Positions 36,278-45,041 of a DNA stretch of 64,000 bases are shown here, piece after piece. Source of the stretch: Candidatus Korarchaeum sp. (GTDB lineage: Archaea > Korarchaeota > Korarchaeia > Korarchaeales > Korarchaeaceae); NCBI GenBank assembly GCA_038888615.1, contig JAWAID010000002.1, positions 565,654 through 629,653 of the forward strand. The letters are read 5' to 3'. The notes under the pieces were generated by a model. The model was not told the DNA's origin. It worked only from the letters and a program-made list of their open reading frames with translations, and did not search any database. Each line of letters starts with the position of its first letter. Position 1 is the first letter of the stretch. The position numbers and the translations under genes were made by a program.

Positions 36278-37048
36278 ATGCAGAGGTTCCGCATACGCAT
36301 GTCCTCCCCCCAGAGCTTCAGGCTTCCCGGCTTCGCCGGCTTCGCCTCCTACTCTATAGTGATGGACGTTCTTGAGGGGAGGGACCCCAACCTGGTCAAG
36401 CTGAGGAGGTCCGGGAAGCTCCCAACGGATTTCGCTGTCAGGCCCTTGGAGAGGAGTAGCGAGGGCCTCCTCCTTGACGTGACGACGATGAGCAGCGAGG
36501 TAACCAGGAACCTCGTCCAGAGCGTACTAGAGGGCTCCCTAGATACCAGAGCTGGCCGCTTCGAGATAGAGAGGGTCGAGGTGGAGAGCTTCGATCCCAA
36601 AGATGTGCTATCCACCAGCGTTCCAGTTAGGAGCTTCTCGGTGAGGTTCCTCACACCCACCTTCCTCAGGGCGGAGGGAGGGGTTAAGGGGGGAGTCTTC
36701 GTCCCGATGCCCATACCTGCTAGGATGCTGATGAACCTCATGAAGGTCTGGAACAGGTTCCTCGGAGGTATGGAAGCTAAGGATGAGTTCCGGAGGTGGC
36801 TGGAGTCCTGGGGCATAGTGGTATCGGGCCTCAACATAAGGACAGTCAAGATAGAGGACGAGGGTAGGTTCTTCGTGGGTTTCGTTGGCTGGGCCAACTT
36901 CTCGGCTAACGACAGCTACTACGATGGCGAGTTCCTCAGGCTGGTGGACGCCCTGATGAGGTTCGGGGAGTTCGTCAACGTGGGGGGACTCAGGTCCAAG
37001 GGGTTCGGGGTCATCTCCTACAGGAGGAGGGATCACCCGAGGCAGTAG
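36278..37048 (+). CDS. cas6: CRISPR pre-crRNA endonuclease Cas6
   Basis: 256 aa. It is a two-RAMP-fold protein ending with the Cas6 glycine-rich loop FVNVGGLRSKGFGVISYR. Cas6 cuts the repeat RNA and leaves the 8-base 5' tag on crRNA; from the repeat end the tag would be GUUGAAAG. Only one histidine exists, at the extreme C-terminus (RRRDHPRQ), so the usual N-terminal catalytic histidine is missing; some Sulfolobus Cas6 proteins also lack it. The gene is convergent with cas4 and overlaps its 3' end by 16 bases. A TATA is placed for a leaderless ATG. Confidence 0.88.
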   Translation: MQRFRIRMSSPQSFRLPGFAGFASYSIVMDVLEGRDPNLVKLRRSGKLPTDFAVRPLERSSEGLLLDVTTMSSEVTRNLVQSVLEGSLDTRAGRFEIERVEVESFDPKDVLSTSVPVRSFSVRFLTPTFLRAEGGVKGGVFVPMPIPARMLMNLMKVWNRFLGGMEAKDEFRRWLESWGIVVSGLNIRTVKIEDEGRFFVGFVGWANFSANDSYYDGEFLRLVDALMRFGEFVNVGGLRSKGFGVISYRRRDHPRQ

Positions 37049-37632
37049 GCGGAGTAACCGCAGGCCTCGCACTTACCATGCTTGCTGGTCGGTACCTTAC
37101 CGTCGTATATCTCCCTAACCCTCTCCAGAGTCCAGAGGACGTGCCTCCTCACGTTCTCGCTCATGGGGACCTCGTGAAGACCATCATCGTATATTATGAA
37201 GGCCCTCCTCACAAGCTTCCCGATCCTCTCCTCTAAGAGCATGCTGTAAGCGGCTACCTGAACCCTGTGACCTAAGGAGACGTACCTGGGCATTCTCCCT
37301 CCCTTGAGCTCCGCTACGGCCCACTCCTCCCCCATCCTGACGACCAGATCAGCCACCCCCTGAACGCAGAGCTTGAGGCTCGAGAGGCGCATGTTTGCTA
37401 TCCTCTCATCAACTCTAAGCTTCCTCAACCCTCCTAGAGTGGCCCTCCTCCCCTCCTTACTCGTGAAACTCCGCTGGGATTCCCTCCCCATCCTCATGTA
37501 CTCCTTCTCAGCTTCCTCTATACCTATGGCGTGGAAGTAAACGACCATGGGGCAGAAGTGGTACTGTCTCAGCTCGCTAACTGGTATTAAGTCCTCCTCA
37601 GAACACGAGCTCCTCTTCCTCGTACTCCTCAA
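37033..37632 (-). CDS. cas4: CRISPR adaptation exonuclease Cas4
   Basis: 199 aa. It is a RecB-like nuclease with an iron-sulphur cluster: C27 in LRQYHFCPMVVYFHAIG, and C188, C191 and C197 at the C-terminus (CEACGYSAYC). The nuclease core is ADLVVRMGEEWAVAELKGGR (D...ExK). Cas4 trims prespacers and helps select PAM. The gene overlaps cas2 by 35 bases at its start and converges on cas6 at its end. Last gene of the csa1-cas1-cas2-cas4 operon. Confidence 0.9.
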   Translation of the reverse strand: MRSTRKRSSCSEEDLIPVSELRQYHFCPMVVYFHAIGIEEAEKEYMRMGRESQRSFTSKEGRRATLGGLRKLRVDERIANMRLSSLKLCVQGVADLVVRMGEEWAVAELKGGRMPRYVSLGHRVQVAAYSMLLEERIGKLVRRAFIIYDDGLHEVPMSENVRRHVLWTLERVREIYDGKVPTSKHGKCEACGYSAYCLG

Positions 37633-37873
37633 CCTCCCCGATGACCTCCCTCAGCTCCGCGTAAGGATCAGGTATCTGGAAGATTTGAACGTTCCCCTTA
37701 ACCCCTGACATCACCCTCTCAAGCCTTACCCTCATCTCCTTCCTCCTTTCACTGTTTAAGGCTCCTAAGAAGGCGCTCTTCTGTATTCTAACCAGCCCGA
37801 AGTCCTTGCATATGCTGGCCACCCTCAGCCTCACGTCATCCGGGGTTATGTCGTATATCACGAGGACGCGCAT
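37598..37873 (-). CDS. cas2: CRISPR adaptation protein Cas2
   Basis: 91 aa. MRVLVIYDITPDDVRLRVASICKDFGLVRIQKSAFLG is the Cas2 ferredoxin-fold signature, with the conserved aspartate in YDI. NVQIFQIPD forms the later strand. Cas2 dimers bridge two Cas1 dimers in the integrase. The ATG at 37873 shares a base with the cas1 stop (TGATG); a GTG two codons upstream is possible. Confidence 0.93.
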   Translation of the reverse strand: MRVLVIYDITPDDVRLRVASICKDFGLVRIQKSAFLGALNSERRKEMRVRLERVMSGVKGNVQIFQIPDPYAELREVIGEVEEYEEEELVF

Positions 37874-38880
37874 CACCACCTCACCCTGAATGGCTCGTAC
37901 TCGCTCCTTCCCATCACCGCTGAAGCTAGTCTCTCAGCCTGGAGCTTCATCTGATTCCTTATGCTCAGCTTTCTTCCCCTGAAGGTGACCATCGTCTTCA
38001 TCCTCTCCTCATAAGCTCTCATAAGCATTTTTCTTCCTTCATCGGTTAAGGAAGCTCCATCAAATATGCGCCCAACGTCGTTGACGAGCCCCAGGGCCAC
38101 CCTGTCGACCACGGGCTGCCTGAACTCCTCGATGAAGTCGGCCGCTAAGGCGGGTCTCCTGTTGCTAGGGGCGTGCAGGAAGCCCATGAAGGGGTCCAAT
38201 CCAACTGACTCGAGGAAGAACCAGGCTTCGGACATTAGGACGGAGTAAAGGTAGTTCAGGATCACGTTGAACGGATCCTTCGGTTCCTCGTACCGCTTCT
38301 TCCTCGAGGTGAACCCGAGCTCCCGAGGCAGGACCCTGGCCAGCGAGCCCCAGTAGGACTTACCCGCATCAGCCTCCAAGCTCACTAAATTAGCTCTAAC
38401 GACTTCAGGAGGTCCTCTTTGATCCTTAACAAGCGTAATTTTCATCTCAAGTTCGAGAGCAGCTCTCTTCAGCTCAGATCTGATGGGTCCCTCCCTGTTC
38501 TTAGCTAATGATTTGAGCATATCGGCTTGGTTCCTTATCTTCCCCATGACGAACGCCCTCGCTAGCCCCAGCCCCTCCTCCTTGTCCCTTATATCGTACT
38601 GCCTCATCCTCAGGTGGACGTTGGCTCCTCTCCTAGCGGGCGTCAGCTTCCCCATGAGCCTCCCTCTCCTGAGCAGGAGCACTTCAGCCCCGTGCCTGAG
38701 CAGGAGCAGTATCGCTGAGGTCGAGATTGAGGCACCCCTGGTGTCGAGGAGCACCTGAGATACCTCGAAGGCGGGCACCTCCGACAGGACCTCTCCCCCC
38801 TTCTTCACGACTATCCTCCCCCCTTTAGTCCCTAGGAACACTCCGTAGCTAGAGATGACGATCCTCCTTCTCAAGAACAT
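37873..38880 (-). CDS. cas1: CRISPR integrase Cas1
   Basis: 335 aa. N-terminal beta domain (VISSYGVFLGTKGGRIVVKKGGEVLSEVPAFEVSQVLL) and C-terminal helical catalytic domain. The metal-binding residues are visible: E169 in SLEADAGKSYWG, H236 in GFLHAPSNRRPALAADFIEEFRQPVVDR, and E251/E252 in the same block. It inserts spacers next to the leader. The start overlaps the csa1 end by ten bases. Confidence 0.95.
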   Translation of the reverse strand: MFLRRRIVISSYGVFLGTKGGRIVVKKGGEVLSEVPAFEVSQVLLDTRGASISTSAILLLLRHGAEVLLLRRGRLMGKLTPARRGANVHLRMRQYDIRDKEEGLGLARAFVMGKIRNQADMLKSLAKNREGPIRSELKRAALELEMKITLVKDQRGPPEVVRANLVSLEADAGKSYWGSLARVLPRELGFTSRKKRYEEPKDPFNVILNYLYSVLMSEAWFFLESVGLDPFMGFLHAPSNRRPALAADFIEEFRQPVVDRVALGLVNDVGRIFDGASLTDEGRKMLMRAYEERMKTMVTFRGRKLSIRNQMKLQAERLASAVMGRSEYEPFRVRW

Positions 38881-39764
38881 ACCTCCCAGAACGGGCAGGA
38901 ATCTGAGCAGCTAATGGGCCTTCCGGGATCCTCTGAATTAGCCACTATCGCTGAGGCCTCATCTCTGAGGGAGAGGAACTCGAGCCTAAGCTCATCGCTT
39001 ATCTCGAAGATGTCGTAGCTTATCAGGGGCCACCTATCGACTCTGACGTACATGACAGCTCCTATATCCACTGGCGTCCCTGAGTCCGCCTCCAAGGCCA
39101 GAGCGTAGCCCACTGGTCCAAGTCTGTGGAAGTCCCTCGGTTCCCCGGTCTTTATATCGATGATGATTCCCTCCAGAAGGAGATCTATCTTTATCTGCTT
39201 CCCGAGACCTATCAAGCTTCCATCGACTACCCTCTCGCTTATGTGCGGCAGCGAGTTGAAGACCAGGGAGTCGAGCTCTATGTTGGGGTGCTTCGAGAGG
39301 GTCCTATCTACTTCAGCAGCTAGCTGAATCACTACGAACCTGTAGAGAGTAGAAGCATCCTTCCTCAGGCTCTCTTCCTCGGTTCTCAACTCATTTAGGA
39401 GCTGGGTCACGCTATCCTCAGCCCTGGGGAGCAGGGCCTCCAGCAGAGAGTGGCCCGTGGAGATACCGTTGCTGAAGAGGAACCTCTTCACATCGGTTAT
39501 AGCCCTTGAGATCGCTTCATGGTACACCACTCCCCTCAGCATCAGAGGGGTAGCGCTGGGCCTCCTTCCGAGGACCCTCCTCACGTACACGTCCCTCATG
39601 GTCCCGCAGTACCTGGAGGTGAGCTCACTCACCCCGAACCCCATGTTCAGAACGGGTTTAACGGGAGGGGATTCCCAGTTCCAGCCCCTCACCCTTATCG
39701 GCTGTAGGTTCTGCCTCAGGAACCTGATCCTCTTCTCGCTGCTAGAATCCCTTAAGAATATCAT
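38871..39764 (-). CDS. csa1: Cas4-like adaptation protein Csa1
   Basis: 297 aa. Central nuclease core IIIDIKTGEPRDFHRLGPVGYALALEA (D...D-I-K) and C-terminal cysteines in CSDSCPFWEVC, with another cysteine in SRYCGTMRDVYVRRV; this is the Csa1 branch of Cas4-type proteins found with archaeal type I-A adaptation genes. It leads the operon csa1-cas1-cas2-cas4 and is transcribed away from array 1. A minus-strand TATA-like TTTAATATC near 39811-39819 lies about 50 bases upstream of the ATG. Confidence 0.88.
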   Translation of the reverse strand: MIFLRDSSSEKRIRFLRQNLQPIRVRGWNWESPPVKPVLNMGFGVSELTSRYCGTMRDVYVRRVLGRRPSATPLMLRGVVYHEAISRAITDVKRFLFSNGISTGHSLLEALLPRAEDSVTQLLNELRTEEESLRKDASTLYRFVVIQLAAEVDRTLSKHPNIELDSLVFNSLPHISERVVDGSLIGLGKQIKIDLLLEGIIIDIKTGEPRDFHRLGPVGYALALEADSGTPVDIGAVMYVRVDRWPLISYDIFEISDELRLEFLSLRDEASAIVANSEDPGRPISCSDSCPFWEVCS

Positions 39765-39869
39765 CCCCGGTCCCCGAGAACGCTCAGGAAATTTGATGAA
39801 ATTCCCGATATTAAACCCTTGTTCACCTTTCTTTCATCCTGAGATCGATAGATGAGATCGCCGGGATAT

Positions 39870-40001
39870 AACTTAAGTCATCAGATTAACGATTCGCTGC
39901 TATTTATATAGTGGGGCGCAGATCGCGTAGCAGCGAAGGGGTGTCAAAAATATTACCCTTCCCGTAAACTATTTATAGTGAAGCGGGGAATCGTAGCATC
40001 G
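39870..40001 (+). promoter_or_regulatory. CRISPR leader of array 1
   Basis: 132 bases, matching 52823-52954 with two substitutions. It holds two TATA-like boxes: TTTATATA near 39903-39910 and ACTATTTATAGTG (39968-39980). The second predicts transcription start near 40000, right at the first repeat. The stretch GGGGAATCGTAGCATC just before repeat 1 faintly echoes the repeat start. Confidence 0.85.
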
Positions 40002-41406
40002 GAATCCCGAAGAGGGAGTTGAAAGAAGAAAGCGAGAAGGCCTAGGAAGGTCAAGTACGTGGTGAATCCCGAAGAGGGAGTTGAAAGGGATAAGGCGAAA
40101 CAGAGGGTGCTCTTCCCGGAACCGTGAATCCCGAAGAGGGAGTTGAAAGTTAGCGGTCTTACCACGAGCTAAGTGATACCAAAATGTCAGAATCCCGAAG
40201 AGGGAGTTGAAAGAAGAGATGGCTTAAGGTCTCAAAGTACGTATCTATCGTGAATCCCGAAGAGGGAGTTGAAAGTGGTGTACCCTGACCCCCCTCCCCA
40301 CCAGGCTGGGAAATCGGAATCCCGAAGAGGGAGTTGAAAGAGGAGGATGGCGTTCACATTTCCGGCTTCCTGGGGCCTCGAATCCCGAAGAGGGAGTTGA
40401 AAGGCGATGGTCGCGAATGGGGACCCTCAAAGCCTGAAACTGCGAATCCCGAAGAGGGAGTTGAAAGGCCAGCGAGGAGGTTGAGACGGGTGTCGAAGTC
40501 GGCGGAATCCCGAAGAGGGAGTTGAAAGGAGGAAACGTATAAATTGATCATAACCCACAGATATTACTCGAATCCCGAAGAGGGAGTTGAAAGTTTATGT
40601 AGGCTTCTGTGTCCAAAAAGAGACATTGACTTGAATCCCGAAGAGGGAGTTGAAAGAACGTGCTTGGCGCAGCTCGGGTTCGTTAGTCTAATTGATGAAT
40701 CCCGAAGAGGGAGTTGAAAGTTGAAATCTCCATTGTTTCCGGCTTACCCAAATCCTCGGGAGAATCCCGAAGAGGGAGTTGAAAGTTGGGCTATGAGGCA
40801 GGAGCCGAGCCCATGAGGTGATAGAATCCCGAAGAGGGAGTTGAAAGCAGTAGGGGCACCTAACAGTAACTTTATTGTATATTCGAATCCCGAAGAGGGA
40901 GTTGAAAGTCCTTTTGGGTTATCCTCATGGCCACTACGTTGAAACCGCTGGAATCCCGAAGAGGGAGTTGAAAGGTGTTAGAAAGCCATACACGTATTTG
41001 CCGGCTTCCTCAAGAATCCCGAAGAGGGAGTTGAAAGATTAAACCCCTATGGTTCTTCTTTCCCATGATTATTGTGGAATCCCGAAGAGGGAGTTGAAAG
41101 TATCGATGATGCAGCGGAGATTTTGGATATAGAAGAATCCCGAAGAGGGAGTTGAAAGGCGTTTTCAAAATACAGCACAGACGAGAAAATATACAGGAAT
41201 CCCGAAGAGGGAGTTGAAAGTCTGCGAGTCAATAAGCCTTCTTAAAACCAGGAGTATTGAATCCCGAAGAGGGAGTTGAAAGCTAGCAATAATAATCGCA
41301 GTATTAGTGATGTTATTGATCATGAATCCCGAAGAGGGAGTTGAAAGTTATTTTGTTTTTGCGCAAAACAATTCAATTTATAGAATCCCGAAGAGGGAGT
41401 TGAAAG
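40002..41406 (+). CRISPR. CRISPR array 1: 23 repeats, 22 spacers
   Basis: The repeat is 24 bases, starts GAATCCCGAAGAGG and ends GTTGAAAG, and I see no variation among the copies (first at 40002-40025, last at 41383-41406). Spacers are 34-42 bases, mostly 38-41. The leader lies to the left, so transcription is on the plus strand and new spacers enter near 40002. All spacers look different. Repeat length, unstructured repeat and the GAAAG end are typical of archaeal type I-A/III arrays. Confidence 0.98.
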
Positions 41407-41800
41407 AAATCCGTGCCTTTTAGGGGCGATACATACGCTCATTGAGATAGGAAATACCTAGTTGAGCATACTTAAATCCCTAGGGAGTTAATTAGACGGC
41501 TTAATTGATCAAATACCATCCTTCATGGTGAGGAACGGCTATGGACTGCAGCTTTAAGCCGCAGTACATGAGGAGGTCCCGTAGATGGGAGCATGTGAAC
41601 CAAAAACCGCTTCAGCAATCCAGTGGTAGTTGAGTCCGTTTCCCAACCTCATCTTAGAATCCAGTGGAGTTAAAGACCAGCTCAAGAGCTCTAGATCATG
41701 TACCTCTGACTTAATTGGTTCTCAGGATCCCCTCGTTAGGCCCCCATCTCGCTACAACGCATGCGCAAACATTAATAATTACTTAAGGACATTAGTACTT
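41407..41800. other. 394-base region after array 1
   Basis: AT-rich tail of the array, then sequence with no convincing gene. A TATA-like TTAATAATTA at about 41772-41781 sits 26 bases before the vapB ATG. An open frame runs in from 41630, but its upstream part is not VapB-like. Confidence 0.5.
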
Positions 41801-42031
41801 ATGTCCGAAACGATTAAGGTGGAACTCCCGAGGGGGCTAGTGGAGATGTTTAGGAGGAAGGCCATGGAGCGGTATGGCTACAGGAAGGGAGCTGTGAAGA
41901 GAGCTTTGAAGGACCTCATAGTGGGTTTCCTAGGGGTGAAGGGGGAGGCAGACTGGTCCCTACTGAGGGGCGTCATCCCATCCGAGAGGTCCTCCGTCGA
42001 GCTGCAGCATGAGGCCTGGAGGATTGATTGA
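41801..42031 (+). CDS. vapB: VapB-type antitoxin
   Basis: 76 aa. SETIKVELPRGLVEMFRRKAMERYGYRKGAVKRALKDLIVGFL is a ribbon-helix-helix DNA-binding region, followed by a short C-terminal tail (DWSLLRGVIPSERSSVELQHEAW) that would wrap the toxin. It should repress its own promoter and neutralise VapC. The ATG at 41801 has a TATA 26 bases upstream. Its stop overlaps the vapC ATG by one base. The pair sits between array 1 and the type I effector operon. Confidence 0.8.
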   Translation: MSETIKVELPRGLVEMFRRKAMERYGYRKGAVKRALKDLIVGFLGVKGEADWSLLRGVIPSERSSVELQHEAWRID

Positions 42032-42432
42032 TGCTCCTAGTGGACACGAACATTTTCCTTGAGTTGATGCTGAATCAGGAGAGGGCTGACGACTGCGAGA
42101 GGTTCCTAGCAATGATCTCCAGGGGTGAGATGGAGGGAGTGGTCACCAAGTTCAGCGTCCATGCGATCGAAGCGATCGTGAACGATAGCAGGATCTTAAG
42201 GACATTCCTCAGGAACCTGATGAACTCGATAGGCCTCTTGGTATATGAGACATCTTTGGAGGATGAGATCGCTGCTTCCCTCCTGATGGACAGGCTGGGC
42301 CTGGACTTTGACGATAGTCTCCAGTATTACGTGGCGGAGAAGCTTGGGGTAGAAGCCATAGTGAGCTTCGATAGACACTTCGATGGATTGGAGATCCCTA
42401 GGAAGGAGCCTTCGGATTTCCTAAAGCGATAG
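42031..42432 (+). CDS. vapC: VapC-type PIN-domain ribonuclease toxin
   Basis: 133 aa. A full PIN domain: LLVDTNIFLELML with the first aspartate, a middle acidic residue in HAIEAIVND, LDFDDSLQYYVAEKLG with the third acidic site, and IVSFDRHFDGL with the last aspartate. Expected to cut RNA (often tRNA) when free of VapB. All catalytic positions are kept, unlike the dead copy at 27714-28041. ATG 42031 is preferred over the TTG three bases earlier. Confidence 0.88.
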   Translation: MLLVDTNIFLELMLNQERADDCERFLAMISRGEMEGVVTKFSVHAIEAIVNDSRILRTFLRNLMNSIGLLVYETSLEDEIAASLLMDRLGLDFDDSLQYYVAEKLGVEAIVSFDRHFDGLEIPRKEPSDFLKR

Positions 42433-43042
42433 TTCACTGGATAAACCTCTCATTCACGCTCCTTGTTATTGAAATCGCTCCTGACATTCCCGAATCTGGA
42501 TCAAGGCCCCACTCACCTCGAACGCGGCCCTCGCCGTCAAGGTTTGGAGAAAGACCTTTGGATGTTCAGGCGAAGCCTTATCGCATCTTTAACCCTATGA
42601 GAGATAACTTTGGTTGAAGCCGGGAGGAGCTCGGCGAACTCCGTTCCCCTGTGATATTATTCTAACAGTCTTCGATATTATCTGGAATTCAAGGTGACGG
42701 GACTGATCTGAGGTGGTAGGTATCTTGAGGGAGTCGGTGGATTCGATCCGAATGAATTCCCCTGTCCTGAGTCAGCTTTCTTAGCGGCCGGATTGGGCAC
42801 ACCATCCTGAGAGTTGATTTCGATGGACGGTGTTTCCTCGCGATTAATATGGGGCAAAAGAGGGCTTAGTTCAGCTTACCAGGATGAACCATATGTCTTC
42901 AGCGGATCCCCCCGCGGGCCTGGGATGATGGAACCCGCATCACCCGGGCTGAGTGGTCTAAGGTTTCAGGGAGGACCCCGTAGATGAAAGATGTGGATGC
43001 CCTCCTTATATACGCGTACCCTCCCCCTCTACAGGTGATCCC
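42433..43042. other. 610-base region upstream of the type I operon, with a hairpin
   Basis: No gene is seen. A TATA-like ATTAATATG lies at about 42843-42851. A hairpin of 12 base pairs with one bulge is formed by 42918-42930 and 42938-42949, with a seven-base loop, in a GC-rich patch. Near the right end is the operon promoter (separate entry). A short stretch near 42543-42565 recalls the tnpB remnants but is too weak to call. Confidence 0.5.
43006..43012 (+). promoter_or_regulatory. TATA box of the type I CRISPR effector operon
   Basis: TTATATA, predicting transcription start near 43035. GGTGATC at 43034-43040, a few bases before the TTG at 43043, is an archaeal ribosome site and supports that start. 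Confidence 0.65.
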
Positions 43043-43381
43043 TTGGGATCCGACTCCGATCTCTACAGATGGGCCTTCAGGCTCGGTAGGACGATGTTCG
43101 ATTGCCTCTCCCGGAGGTCCCCCGGGCGCGAGGACACCGTGAGGAACCAGCTGAGGAGCTTCATACTATCTCTTAGGTCCGAGCTGACACCTGAGAGGTT
43201 CAGGAGAGCCCTTGTTGATCAGATAGTCTCCGTTATGACGGAGTGCGATGAGAAGCTCTCCCTCCCGGAGATCGTCAAGTCCGAGAGAGCGTGGACGGTC
43301 GATGAGTTCTACAGGTACAGTACGGCGATACTCTCAGGGCTCTACGAGGCCATATTCGCTCAGAGGGGTCCCGGGGATTGA
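43043..43381 (+). CDS. Small helical protein, candidate type I small subunit (Csa5/Cas11-like)
   Basis: 112 aa and apparently all helical: DLYRWAFRLGRTMFDCLSRR, TVRNQLRSFILSLRSELT, FRRALVDQIVSVMTECDEK, FYRYSTAILSGLYEAIFAQ. I cannot match it to a named family. Position and size agree with Csa5, the small subunit that precedes cas7 in type I-A operons, so that role is proposed from context. The TTG start is supported by GGTGATC and the TATA at 43006. cas7 follows after 18 bases. Confidence 0.6.
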   Translation: MGSDSDLYRWAFRLGRTMFDCLSRRSPGREDTVRNQLRSFILSLRSELTPERFRRALVDQIVSVMTECDEKLSLPEIVKSERAWTVDEFYRYSTAILSGLYEAIFAQRGPGD

Positions 43382-43399
43382 TTCGGTGGGGTGTGAGGG

Positions 43400-44374
43400 A
43401 TGCCGAGGAGGGCTTTCCTGACGTTGGTTCTCGGTGTCACCGGTAACGTGAACGCGGATGCCGGTGTTGGGATCAGGGTGCCCATGAAGAAGGTGGTCTC
43501 CTGGAACAAGGAGGTCAGGGCCTTCGTCTCCCCTAGGTGCGTGAGGAGGGGGATAAGGACCAGGTTATCCGAGAAGGGGTTCCAGATAGATCCTCAAACG
43601 CTTGAGAGGGGAGATCAGCTCACCGACGTGGGCGACCCGATAAAGTACGTGGACGATGACCTCTTCGGCTATCTAGCCCCTGAGAAGGGGGAGAAGAAGG
43701 TGCAACCCGCTAGAAGTGGTCCTGTCAAGGTCTCCCCGTTGATAGCTTTGCACCACACAGAGATAAGTGTGGAGTTCGCTGGGAGGTTTCCGAGGGCGGA
43801 CATAAGCCCAGAGTCTGAGGACGCGAACCCAGTACCTTTCGAGATAGAGACGGCTCAGTGGCTCGGCAGCATGCACGTCATAATTTCGGAGGACGTGGGG
43901 AGGTTTAGATCCGATGAGCTCACGGGGAGCGTCCTGGAGAAGCTGCGTGGGGAGTACTCACCGAGGGTCAGCGCCTCGGGCGAGACCTATCAGCTCAGGG
44001 ATGATGAGAGGAGGGCCAGAATCAGGGCCCTTACCGAGATCCTCCTGAGGGAGGGGTGGACCTTCCCGAGGGGCTCCGAGGCCACAAGTCATCCCGAGTT
44101 CCATTACGCCGTGCTTCTCCTCAGCGAGAGCTTCGTACCGATGGCGAACGTCCTGAGGATGAACGAGGACCTCTCCCTGGATTACGAGAGCTTGAAGGAG
44201 TACCTGAAGGTCTATGAGTGGGATAAAGCTTTCATCATCGATTATAGGAGGGGAAGCGTCCTCGAGATATCGAAGGGCAGCGGTGAGCTTACGGAGAGTA
44301 AGCTGTCAGAGGGGGCTCTCGATGTCGTTATCGAGGCTGTTGCCGATTACCTGCTACGAGGCCGGGTTGGGTGA
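43400..44374 (+). CDS. cas7: Type I CRISPR backbone protein Cas7 (Cst2/DevR-like)
   Basis: 324 aa. AFLTLVLGVTGNVNADAGVGIRVPMKKV, PIKYVDDDLFGYLAPEKG, and GPVKVSPLIALHHTEI are the wording of the Cas7/Cst2/DevR group used by type I-B and related systems. SPRCVRRGIRTRL is the conserved helix that packs on the crRNA. Cas7 multimers form the backbone of Cascade. The DevR-type sequence contrasts with the type I-A style gene order and adaptation module around it. Confidence 0.85.
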   Translation: MPRRAFLTLVLGVTGNVNADAGVGIRVPMKKVVSWNKEVRAFVSPRCVRRGIRTRLSEKGFQIDPQTLERGDQLTDVGDPIKYVDDDLFGYLAPEKGEKKVQPARSGPVKVSPLIALHHTEISVEFAGRFPRADISPESEDANPVPFEIETAQWLGSMHVIISEDVGRFRSDELTGSVLEKLRGEYSPRVSASGETYQLRDDERRARIRALTEILLREGWTFPRGSEATSHPEFHYAVLLLSESFVPMANVLRMNEDLSLDYESLKEYLKVYEWDKAFIIDYRRGSVLEISKGSGELTESKLSEGALDVVIEAVADYLLRGRVG

Positions 44375-45041
44375 GTTGGGAGCCCTGACCTTCGAGCTCG
44401 CCTTCGAGACGGCCCAGTTCAAGAAGCATGTGATCAAGCTCTACAGGGACACTTACATCTCCCCGCTCCCATCCTCAATAGCCGGCCTCGTTGGAGCGAT
44501 GTTAGGGGTTAGAAGGAGCTACCTGCGGGATTTCACCTGTGAGAAGGGTCTTCTGACCGGAGCCGCCCTCCTGGGGTACGAGGGCATCGTGAGCGAGACC
44601 ATGACGGTGGTCAAGATGAAGGAGTGGGGTCGCTACATAAGGACGCCTAAGAGGAGCGTTCTCCTCTATAAGCCCCTTTACAAGGTAGCGGTGGCTTCCC
44701 CCGATCTAGATCTCATGAGGGACCTCGAGAGGAGGTTGAGGAAGCTGGATTTCGAGTTCGAGATATTCGGGGGCAATGACTACAACTTCTTCTCCAACTT
44801 GAGCAACGTTAGGGAGGGGAAGCTCGTCAAGACGAGGGAGGGAATCGGTTACTTCAGGCTCTCGGACCTCGAGGGGTGGGAGGGGAACGGGACCCTGCAC
44901 ATAGATGAGGTGAACGAGGAGGGACTCGTCAAGTACGCCTTCGGCCAGGGGGTCGTGCTTAGGCTGAGGGGGGAGTCCATGGCCGTGGATGACGGTCAGG
45001 ACAGGGTGTTGGTACACGGTTCCTGGAGGTTCCTGAGATGA
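44367..45041 (+). CDS. cas5: Type I CRISPR protein Cas5
   Basis: About 224 aa. GALTFELAFETAQFKKHV...YISPLPSSIAGLVGAMLGV matches the Cas5 N-terminal pattern (F.L....A.F......T...P.PS...G....L.G). Cas5 caps the Cascade backbone and binds the 5' handle. The frame is open from 44214, but that part overlaps cas7; no ATG fits, and a TTG at 44367 or 44376, at the cas7 stop, is the likely start. It ends in an ATGA overlap with the next gene. Confidence 0.8.
   Translation: MGELGALTFELAFETAQFKKHVIKLYRDTYISPLPSSIAGLVGAMLGVRRSYLRDFTCEKGLLTGAALLGYEGIVSETMTVVKMKEWGRYIRTPKRSVLLYKPLYKVAVASPDLDLMRDLERRLRKLDFEFEIFGGNDYNFFSNLSNVREGKLVKTREGIGYFRLSDLEGWEGNGTLHIDEVNEEGLVKYAFGQGVVLRLRGESMAVDDGQDRVLVHGSWRFLR

Noticed and set aside
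36069..36375. Two plus-strand frames before cas6
   Set aside because: Cas6 homology begins only at 36278 and the TATA lies at about 36250, so these frames are untranscribed or non-coding.
42543..42575. Stretch resembling the RMEGLSP part of the tnpB remnants
   Set aside because: Match is too short and interrupted to claim homology.
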